The notes beneath the pieces were generated by a model. That model did not search any database. It had not been told where the DNA came from and saw only the letters and a list, made by a program, of their open reading frames with translations. DNA of 64,000 nt, taken from assembly GCF_025947285.1 (NCBI RefSeq), contig NZ_CP110008.1, positions 1,503,001-1,567,000 of the forward strand. Direction: 5' to 3'. Position 1 is the first letter of the stretch, and the number at the start of each line of letters is the position of its first letter. Positions 13,840-19,508 of this stretch are shown piece by piece. The translations under genes were made by a program, and so were the position numbers. The DNA is from Flavobacterium sp. N2820 (lineage in GTDB: Bacteria > Bacteroidota > Bacteroidia > Flavobacteriales > Flavobacteriaceae).

Positions 13840-13851
13840 TGGTTAAATGGT
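13840..13851 (-). promoter_or_regulatory. Leader motif ACCATTTAACCA before the 14-codon ORF
   Basis: A 12-base copy of the motif, 4 bases before ATG 13835. It contains the stop codon of the gene ending at 13843. Confidence 0.5.
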
Positions 13852-14049
13852 GGGAGTGGCGTGGTTGCCGCTCCCTTTTTTTTTCATTAAACTTGCTGCA
13901 ATATTTAAACAATTTTCTTTTGAAAAAGGATTGTTTTGAATTGCTTTTTGCTTTGGCTTTTTAGTGTTAACCTGGACCATACGCATAAATCTTTTTTGTT
14001 CGCTTTCGGGCAAACTCAAAAATATAGTATGTACAGTTTCGGCAAACAT
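13843..14049 (-). CDS. Hypothetical protein (68 aa)
   Basis: 68 residues. An N-terminal helix (TVHTIFLSLPESEQKRFMRMV) is followed by a basic linker (NTKKPKQKAIQ) and a second helix. It resembles small phage-associated proteins of Bacteroidota in layout, but no function is assigned. It starts 5 bases after the stop of the preceding gene, and its last codons ACC ATT TAA form part of the leader motif. Confidence 0.55.
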   Translation of the reverse strand: MFAETVHTIFLSLPESEQKRFMRMVQVNTKKPKQKAIQNNPFSKENCLNIAASLMKKKGSGNHATPTI

Positions 14050-14054
14050 TATAA

Positions 14055-14246
14055 TTAAGATGCTTTTGGCACGGTTTTAGATTTTTTACGAGGGTATACA
14101 ATAAAATCAATTGAAGAATAGCTTAAACCAAATTCAAGAGAAACAGTAGTTATTGCTTCATCTCTTTTTTGGGTTTTCTTTACTTCTTTGAATCGTGCAA
14201 CAATTTTTTTGTTGCGTTCGATTAAAAAATCAGATACTTTATTCAT
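14055..14246 (-). CDS. Small helix-turn-helix-like protein
   Basis: 63 residues from ATG 14246; an in-frame TTG at 14270 would extend it but lacks support. RNKKIVARFKEV is followed by KRDEAITTVSLEFGLSYSSIDFIVYPRKK, which reads as a helix-turn-helix with a basic C-terminal tail. It is divergent from the XRE repressor gene with only 137 bp between the two starts, the layout of a Cro-like partner. The DNA-binding role is inferred from the helix pattern. Confidence 0.5.
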   Translation of the reverse strand: MNKVSDFLIERNKKIVARFKEVKKTQKRDEAITTVSLEFGLSYSSIDFIVYPRKKSKTVPKAS

Positions 14247-14279
14247 TTTTTTTGTATTTTGATTGAGCAATATTACAAA

Positions 14280-14295
14280 CGTTATTCGATTAACG
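14280..14295. promoter_or_regulatory. Candidate operator, inverted repeat CGTTA-N6-TAACG
   Basis: 5-bp arms (14280-14284 and 14291-14295) in the intergenic region between the divergent small helix-turn-helix gene and the repressor gene. Short arms, so modest support. Confidence 0.3.
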
Positions 14296-14332
14296 CAAAT
14301 ATTTTTCGATTTATTTTCAAAGATTTTACGAA

Positions 14333-14340
14333 TATATTTG
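14333..14340 (+). promoter_or_regulatory. -7 box TATATTTG of the repressor gene
   Basis: Exact TAnnTTTG match, 43 bases before ATG 14384. No good -33 TTTG is seen at the standard distance. Confidence 0.45.
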
Positions 14341-14383
14341 TATTTTATTGATTTTCAACGTTTTAAAAAATGTTAAAATACAC

Positions 14384-14770
14384 ATGAAAAATTATATTTC
14401 TGAAAATATTTCTTATTTAGTAAACAAAATGCGCTGTTCACAAGATGAATTCGGTGCAATTTTTGATTTAAAAAGAAGTGTCGTTTCACAATATATAAAA
14501 GAAAAATCACAACCTAGAATAGAAACCATTCAAAGAATTTGCGCACACTTTCAAATAACAATTGATGATTTTATTAATAAATCGCTGGAAGAATTAAAAA
14601 ACAATGTTGTAAATGAACCCCCAGCTGCTTATCAAATAACCAAGCATGATGAAAATAAAATAATTGTTTTATTAGAAAATACTATTAAAGATAAAGACAA
14701 AATTATAGCTACTTTGGAAGAACAAGTAATGTATTATCGTTATCCAAACGAAAAAAGTTCTGGAGCCTAA
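14384..14770 (+). CDS. XRE-family transcriptional regulator, probable prophage repressor
   Basis: 128 residues from ATG 14384. An upstream in-frame ATG at 14348 follows the -7 box too closely. Residues 6-58 form an XRE/Cro helix-turn-helix: ISYLVNKMRCSQDEFGAIF, then SVVSQYIKEKSQPRIETIQRIC as recognition and stabilising helices. Residues about 85-115 (ENKIIVLLENTIKDKDKIIATLEEQ) form a coiled coil for dimerisation. This is the common Bacteroidota prophage repressor architecture without a protease domain. It is divergent from the leftward operon and presumably binds the palindrome at 13728-13742 or the inverted repeat at 14280-14295. Confidence 0.8.
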   Translation: MKNYISENISYLVNKMRCSQDEFGAIFDLKRSVVSQYIKEKSQPRIETIQRICAHFQITIDDFINKSLEELKNNVVNEPPAAYQITKHDENKIIVLLENTIKDKDKIIATLEEQVMYYRYPNEKSSGA

Positions 14771-14790
14771 ATTTTTTGGCTTGAAAATTG

Positions 14791-14798
14791 TACATTTG
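14791..14798 (+). promoter_or_regulatory. -7 box TACATTTG of the exported cargo gene
   Basis: Exact TAnnTTTG match. The expected transcript start (about 14804) falls on the upstream ATG, which favours ATG 14825 as the translational start of the next gene. Confidence 0.45.
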
Positions 14799-14824
14799 AA
14801 AAAATGAACTTAAAATTTTATAAC

Positions 14825-15334
14825 ATGAAAAAATTATTTTACTTATTATTGTTTGTTTCTTTTAATTTATTTGCGCAACCAGATAGCACTGCCGTAGAAG
14901 GCACTACTATTGAAGAGTACAATTATTTAACGAAAGGGTATAAAATCCAAATTGAAAGCGGTTTGGATATGAAAAAAGGCTATGTTTTAAAAAATGTACC
15001 TGGATATTTTTCTGATAAAATGAGCTATACAAATGATAACTTATTTAAAAGGGAATCAAATTACAAATTACTTTACAAAGAAGGAAGCACAAAACCTTGT
15101 GCGATTTTAATGATTTTAACTGTTTATCATAAAAGTAAGTTAACCGGAACACATTATTTTTGTATTCCTACATACAACAGTAATTTATGGTTAAACTTTA
15201 AAGAGGATTTATATAAGGTTTACATGAAAAATTATGAAACAAACACACAATTAAATAGAGTTGATCTGTTTCAACATTATATCAATAGTTTAAAGATGAT
15301 TTCATACTGTTTGACAGCTGAAAACATAAAATAA
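14825..15334 (+). CDS. Exported protein of unknown function, probable prophage cargo
   Basis: 169 residues from ATG 14825, chosen because it gives a clean signal peptide (MKKLFYLLLFVSFNLFA, cleavage before QPD) and because a -7 box ends only 5 bases before the alternative ATG at 14804. The mature protein has mixed alpha/beta composition with no recognised domain. It lies next to the repressor on the same strand, apparently with its own promoter and a terminator behind it, the classic position of a gene expressed from the lysogen. It could alter the host surface or exclude superinfecting phages; this is inference. Confidence 0.65.
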   Translation: MKKLFYLLLFVSFNLFAQPDSTAVEGTTIEEYNYLTKGYKIQIESGLDMKKGYVLKNVPGYFSDKMSYTNDNLFKRESNYKLLYKEGSTKPCAILMILTVYHKSKLTGTHYFCIPTYNSNLWLNFKEDLYKVYMKNYETNTQLNRVDLFQHYINSLKMISYCLTAENIK

Positions 15335-15391
15335 TAGAATACTAAAACGCATACGATTTATGTTTTTTATTATTGCAAAACCTATGTAATT

Positions 15392-15415
15392 AAGCCTTTT
15401 TAAAGGCTTTTTTTA
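15392..15415 (+). terminator. Rho-independent terminator after the cargo gene
   Basis: AAGCCTTT / AAAGGCTT arms with a very short loop followed by a run of T, 57 bases downstream of the cargo gene stop and just before the attachment site. Confidence 0.75.
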
Positions 15416-15427
15416 TATCAATTGTAA

Positions 15428-15469
15428 TTCATAACCCTGAGGTCACGGGTTCAACTCCCGTCCTCGCTA
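15428..15469 (+). other. Right attachment site: 3' half of a CAT-anticodon tRNA
   Basis: The 42 bases read as a tRNA from the anticodon loop to the discriminator: loop TTCATAA (anticodon CAT), stem CCCTG, variable AGGTC, T arm ACGGG-TTCAACT-CCCGT, acceptor CCTCGCT and A73. The 5' half is absent: the bases before it do not pair with CCCTG, so it is not a functional tRNA. It is best read as the crossover copy left when an element integrates into a tRNA-Met or tRNA-Ile2 (CAT) gene. The intact tRNA should be at the far left end of the element. Confidence 0.8.
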
Positions 15470-15493
15470 CGAAAAGGAAGCTTTTAAAAATCA

Positions 15494-15524
15494 ACGGATT
15501 AGTGTTTACTAATCCGTTTTTTTT
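15494..15524 (+). terminator. Rho-independent terminator downstream of the tRNA fragment
   Basis: ACGGATTAGT-GTTT-ACTAATCCGT is a perfect 10-bp stem followed by T8. It is probably the original terminator of the chromosomal tRNA gene, now separated from the intact tRNA by the element. Confidence 0.75.
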
Positions 15525-15614
15525 ATGTCTAACTATTTCTTAGTTTTACAAACAGTAAACGAAACAGTAAACGATTTTGCGTTCAACTCTTAAAAAACTT
15601 CTTGTTGCCATTAA

Positions 15615-15645
15615 TAAAAAAAGGATGCAGAAGCACCCTTTTTTA
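15615..15645 (-). terminator. Terminator of the lipoprotein gene
   Basis: AAAAAAGG-A-TGC / GCA-C-CCTTTTTT arms with one mismatch and a 4-nt loop, 26 bases past the stop of the lipoprotein gene on its strand. It is symmetrical enough to work in both directions. Confidence 0.6.
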
Positions 15646-15671
15646 TAGTATAAATTCTATCAATTTATAAA

Positions 15672-16136
15672 TTACTCCATACTATACGCTTTGAACTCCC
15701 CATTATTAATGGTAATAGTAGTATTATCAGCATTGGTAACCGTTGCTGTAAAAGTTCCTTTGATATAATCTCCTGTGGTTTGAGTAAGTGTTATTGAACC
15801 ACTTTCAGCAAAATCAAAGTCAAAATTTAATGCTTCTGAAGTAAATGATACTAAGTATTCTGAATCAAATCCGTCATTGACAGCAAATGTTCCGTTTTCT
15901 AATACTGTTGGTATCCATAATTCAAGTTGAGTATCACCAGGATTAGTTAACCCTGCTCCATTATTTCCATTAATTGTAATTAGTCCTGATTCAGCTGTGA
16001 TAATATCGTTAAATTCATAATTAGTTCCGTTTATCGAAAATCTAATGTACGTTTCTTGGCTACTTGATTTGCTGTCATCAGAGCTACAAGATAATAATGT
16101 GAATAATACTACTGCAATTGAGAGAATTTTTTTCAT
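15672..16136 (-). CDS. Lipoprotein, unknown function
   Basis: 154 residues. The signal peptide MKKILSIAVVLFTLLSCSS ends in a lipobox (LLSC, lipidated Cys17) followed by SSDDSKSS, the acidic/serine linker typical of Bacteroidota surface lipoproteins. The rest is beta-rich and ends TTITINNGEFKAYS, a pattern seen in Flavobacteria beta-sandwich lipoproteins (GTFTATV then NGEFKA). It has its own promoter and terminator, so it is monocistronic. It is the first chromosomal gene right of the element. Function unknown. Confidence 0.75.
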   Translation of the reverse strand: MKKILSIAVVLFTLLSCSSDDSKSSSQETYIRFSINGTNYEFNDIITAESGLITINGNNGAGLTNPGDTQLELWIPTVLENGTFAVNDGFDSEYLVSFTSEALNFDFDFAESGSITLTQTTGDYIKGTFTATVTNADNTTITINNGEFKAYSME

Positions 16137-16160
16137 GTTTAATTTATTTTATGTTTTGCG

Positions 16161-16194
16161 CAAATATAAACCTAACCTATTAATTTTGAGCAAA
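16161..16194 (-). promoter_or_regulatory. Promoter of the lipoprotein gene
   Basis: Leftward, TATATTTG (16161-16168) matches TAnnTTTG. TTTG (16191-16194) lies 22 bases upstream, one longer than the usual spacing. The start codon is 24 bases downstream. Confidence 0.55.
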
Positions 16195-16267
16195 TATGTA
16201 TACTAATTTTACAAAAAAATAATTTAATTGAATTAAAATAACAGCACTCTAAGTAGCGAGACGATTT

Positions 16268-17023
16268 TCAATTAATTCTTTTTTTCTTAAGTATTTCTAA
16301 ATTTCTATATGCTTCAGGTGTTATGCCTGTAATTCTTTTAAAAGCATTACAAAAATTACTATAACTTAAAAACCCAATTTCAAAAGCGATTGAATTGATT
16401 GAAACTTGTTCATCTGCAAGTAATGCTTTTGACTTTTCTATTTTTCTATTGAGTATGTATTGATAAGGGGTAAGACTCATGTGTTTTGTAAAAACTCTTA
16501 TATAATGATGCACTTTCCACTTCGTTATATCTGCCAACACTGAAATTTCAATTTTTTCACAAATATGATCATTTATATAATTTATGGTTTCTTTGATCCG
16601 AAAAGGTACATCACTTAAAATTTCATCTTCGGCTCTCAAACAATCAATTTTTCTATGAATGAATGAGTTCATCGCCAAATATACCGTAGTTTGCAAATCG
16701 GAGGATTTGAAAGGTTTTACAATAAATCCGTATGGTCTAGTGTTTTTGACTTTATCTAAGGTCGTTTTATCGGAATATGATGTAATGTATATAAAAGGGA
16801 TCGTATCTTTTTTTAGCAAATACTCCCCTAACACAGTACCCTCTTTTTCTGCTTTTAAATTTATATCTAACAAGACTAAGTCAAAATGTTCTTGCTCAAT
16901 GATTGAAATTGCCTCTTCAACTGTTTTAATATTAATAATCACATCATAATCATCGTTTAAAATTCCTTTTATATCATGCGCTATGATAATTTCATCTTCA
17001 ACTACTAAAATTTTTGGTCTCAT
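16268..17023 (-). CDS. Response regulator with AraC-type DNA-binding domain
   Basis: 251 residues. The receiver domain (1-120) has the acidic pair Asp10/Glu11, phosphoacceptor Asp53 in LVLLDINL, Thr81 in YITSYS and Lys103 in VKPF, all intact. Residues about 150-245 form an AraC/XylS double helix-turn-helix (SVLADITKWKVHHYIRVFTKHM, then INSIAFEIGFLSYSNFCNAFKRITGITPEAYR). It follows the histidine kinase by 10 bp on the same strand, so it is the cognate regulator of that two-component system. Targets are unknown; the divergent fibre gene at 19509 is an obvious candidate. Confidence 0.9.
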   Translation of the reverse strand: MRPKILVVEDEIIIAHDIKGILNDDYDVIINIKTVEEAISIIEQEHFDLVLLDINLKAEKEGTVLGEYLLKKDTIPFIYITSYSDKTTLDKVKNTRPYGFIVKPFKSSDLQTTVYLAMNSFIHRKIDCLRAEDEILSDVPFRIKETINYINDHICEKIEISVLADITKWKVHHYIRVFTKHMSLTPYQYILNRKIEKSKALLADEQVSINSIAFEIGFLSYSNFCNAFKRITGITPEAYRNLEILKKKRIN

Positions 17024-17033
17024 AGGGGTATTG

Positions 17034-19103
17034 TTAGTTAACTATTTCTTTAAAATCAATAATATATTTTGTTCCTTGGTCTTTAAGCAACGTAATTTTT
17101 CCACAAAGTTGATCAACCAACAAATAAACAAGCTCTAACCCTAATGTTTTTTTGTCACTTGCATTATCACTCAATCCAACACCATTATCCGATACCGTTA
17201 ATTGAAAATTATCATGATCTTTATGATTTAGTTCGATTACGATTTTTCCTTGTTTTTGTTCTGGAAAAGCATGCTTTAAAATATTACAATATAATTCATT
17301 GATAATAAGCCCTAATGGAATTGATGTTTGTATATCAAAATTTGCATCAACGGCTTTAATTTCTGTTAAAATATTATCGTTTTGATGGTTAAATGTGTTT
17401 TTTATATTGTGAACTAAATTTTCAATATACTCTTGAAAATTTACATTATCTAATTGATCTGTTTGGTATAGATTTTCGTGGATTAAAGCCATGGATATAA
17501 TTCTAGACTGTCCTTTTTCTAAAAAATCATCTAAGTCTCTTGAATCACTTTCTCGGGCTTGAATATTTAACAAGCTCATCACTAATTGCAAATTATTTTT
17601 TACGCGATGGTGGATTTCTTTTAAAAGAATTTCTTTTTCGTGAAGCGATTTTTGCAAAAGTAATTGTGATTTTGAAAGTGCAAGATTTGAATTTTCAATA
17701 ATACGATTTCGCTTTTTAATTGATTTTGTTATTCTAAAAAAAACAATAATTGAAATTAATGCCATTAGAATCAAAAAGGAAGAAATGATTAAATATTTTT
17801 TTTGCTTTTCAATATTTAAAGTATACTGGAGTTCTTTTATTTCTAGCTTTTTAATTTCATTCTCCTTTTCTGCCACTTCAAAATCAACTTGTAAATGCTG
17901 TATTCTGTTTTGATTGATTTTTGAATTACGATCCGTAGTTAATAAATTATATTTATTACTGTAATCTAATGCAATTTTGTAATTGCCAAGTGCTGCTTCC
18001 AATTCCGATTTTATTTTATAAACATCCTCTTTGCCAAAATCGTTAACCTTATTAACAAGAGTTAACGATTCATCAATGTAGTATTTTGATTTTTCTAAAT
18101 TATTTAATTTTAAGTAACTATGACCAATTATATTTAGAGTGGACATTTTGGTATCGTCATCAACGCCATAGGCCAAGATAGCGTTACAGTTTTTTATAGC
18201 CGTACTATATTTTTTCAATCCAAAATTACTTATCGCTAAACAAAGTTTGTTAATCCAATAGACATCACTAGAGTTTTGTTGGTTTTTAGAAAGTGCTTTT
18301 TCATTTTTAAGAGCTAGTGAATTAGCTTCTTTATAGCGTCCCATTTTATTGTAAACTCTTGCTTTTTCAAACTGTAAGATGTTATAATTGTAGTCGTCGG
18401 GTTTTTGATCAAGCGCAAGATTTAAATACTTTAAGGCTTCTTCGTGCAAGTATATATTTTTATAAATATAAGCAATTCTTTGATAAAGGGATACTTTCCC
18501 CACAACATCGTTTGTTTTATTGTAATAATAAAGCGCTTTTTTATAATTCTTGAGTTCTTCAACTGAAGCTGTTTCGTCTTCATAAGTTTCCCCTAAAAAA
18601 AGATACAGCCTTCCCAATATTTTTGGATCATTATATTTGTGTGCAAGTGATAAATTTTCAAGCAAAATCTTTCTTGCTTTGTCATAGTTTGAATTATCTA
18701 AATACGCATAAGCTAAATAAGATGCCGCGTTTAAATGATTTTTTACATCCTTAGTTTTGGACAAAATTTCATACGCCTTTTCTCCATGAACAATAGCTTG
18801 CTCAAAATCACTGTTTAAGTAATCAATATCTGTAAGATTCAAATAATAAAACCCATACCCTATTTTATAATTTGTCTTTTTAGACAATTCATATATCTTT
18901 TTGTTAAAGTACATCATTTTTGATGGTTCTTCGGGGTAGTATTTTTTGCAAATTTGATGGTATAAGCTTATTTTTTCTTTATCCTCTTTTGATTGGTCTA
19001 CTAATTTCATTAGACTATCGATAGCCTTCTTATGTTCAGTAGTTTGAAAATATGCTTTTTGTGTATTCAACAGAAAAACAAGCAATACAAGTAATTTATT
19101 CAT
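17034..19103 (-). CDS. TPR-containing sensor histidine kinase (HisKA_2 type)
   Basis: 689 residues. Signal peptide (about 1-19), then TPR-like helical repeats to about 400, with typical Tyr/Ala/Gly helices such as KKALYYYNKTNDVVGKVSLYQRIAYIY. One transmembrane helix follows (about 436-456, YLIISSFLILMALISIIVFF), then a coiled coil. The HisKA_2 dimerisation domain has LLKEIHHRVKNNLQL with phosphoacceptor His498. A HATPase domain follows with an N-box-like NELYCNILKHAF and a G-box DNGVGLSD. The TPR region would be periplasmic, sensing a ligand or protein there. The response regulator lies 10 bp downstream. Confidence 0.9.
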   Translation of the reverse strand: MNKLLVLLVFLLNTQKAYFQTTEHKKAIDSLMKLVDQSKEDKEKISLYHQICKKYYPEEPSKMMYFNKKIYELSKKTNYKIGYGFYYLNLTDIDYLNSDFEQAIVHGEKAYEILSKTKDVKNHLNAASYLAYAYLDNSNYDKARKILLENLSLAHKYNDPKILGRLYLFLGETYEDETASVEELKNYKKALYYYNKTNDVVGKVSLYQRIAYIYKNIYLHEEALKYLNLALDQKPDDYNYNILQFEKARVYNKMGRYKEANSLALKNEKALSKNQQNSSDVYWINKLCLAISNFGLKKYSTAIKNCNAILAYGVDDDTKMSTLNIIGHSYLKLNNLEKSKYYIDESLTLVNKVNDFGKEDVYKIKSELEAALGNYKIALDYSNKYNLLTTDRNSKINQNRIQHLQVDFEVAEKENEIKKLEIKELQYTLNIEKQKKYLIISSFLILMALISIIVFFRITKSIKKRNRIIENSNLALSKSQLLLQKSLHEKEILLKEIHHRVKNNLQLVMSLLNIQARESDSRDLDDFLEKGQSRIISMALIHENLYQTDQLDNVNFQEYIENLVHNIKNTFNHQNDNILTEIKAVDANFDIQTSIPLGLIINELYCNILKHAFPEQKQGKIVIELNHKDHDNFQLTVSDNGVGLSDNASDKKTLGLELVYLLVDQLCGKITLLKDQGTKYIIDFKEIVN

Positions 19104-19153
19104 CGTTAAAATTGTATCGATTTATAAGTATTTTAATACGTTAATTGTAATAT

Positions 19154-19161
19154 CAAAAGTA
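19154..19161 (-). promoter_or_regulatory. -7 box TACTTTTG of the kinase-regulator operon
   Basis: TAnnTTTG match on the - strand, 50 bases before ATG 19103. No -33 TTTG at standard distance. Confidence 0.4.
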
Positions 19162-19343
19162 TTTAATAAAAAAATATATTAAATATCTAAAATTGCTATA
19201 AGATATCATAAATGTACTTTTTAATATTAATTATTGTTCTAATCTATCAATAATTAACTTTTGTTTATACTGTTTTTAGATGTATTGCCTAAATAAGGCA
19301 ATCCCACCACCTCATATACTAAACAAAAAAGGGGGTAAATAAT

Positions 19344-19413
19344 ATCAATTATCAATATCACACATCAATTATCAATATCTATTTGTTCTTATTAACTGAT
19401 AATTTTGATGTGT
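19344..19413. promoter_or_regulatory. Direct and inverted repeats upstream of the fibre gene
   Basis: ATCAATTATCAATATC occurs twice 20 bp apart (19344-19359, 19364-19379). ACACATCAATTATCA (19360-19374) is also the complement of TGATAATTTTGATGTGT (19397-19413) apart from a 2-nt bulge. It could be a binding site for the neighbouring response regulator or a leader hairpin. The rest of the 19104-19508 gap shows nothing further except GCAATA-AAAA-TATTGC at 19476-19491, 17 bases before the start codon. Confidence 0.4.
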
Positions 19414-19508
19414 TTTATTTATATCGCTCAAAAACAATTATTTATAGATTAATTTTTAGTATCAATACCCTTCACGCAATAAAAATATTGCAATAAAATT
19501 TTAAAAAA

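Noticed and set aside
13634..13846. A + strand 70-codon ORF
   Set aside because: It lies across the operator and leader region of the opposite-strand operon, with no start signal and an unlikely protein composition.
15428..15469. Functional tRNA-Met gene
   Set aside because: The upstream bases do not form the 5' half: no acceptor, D arm or pairing partner for CCCTG.
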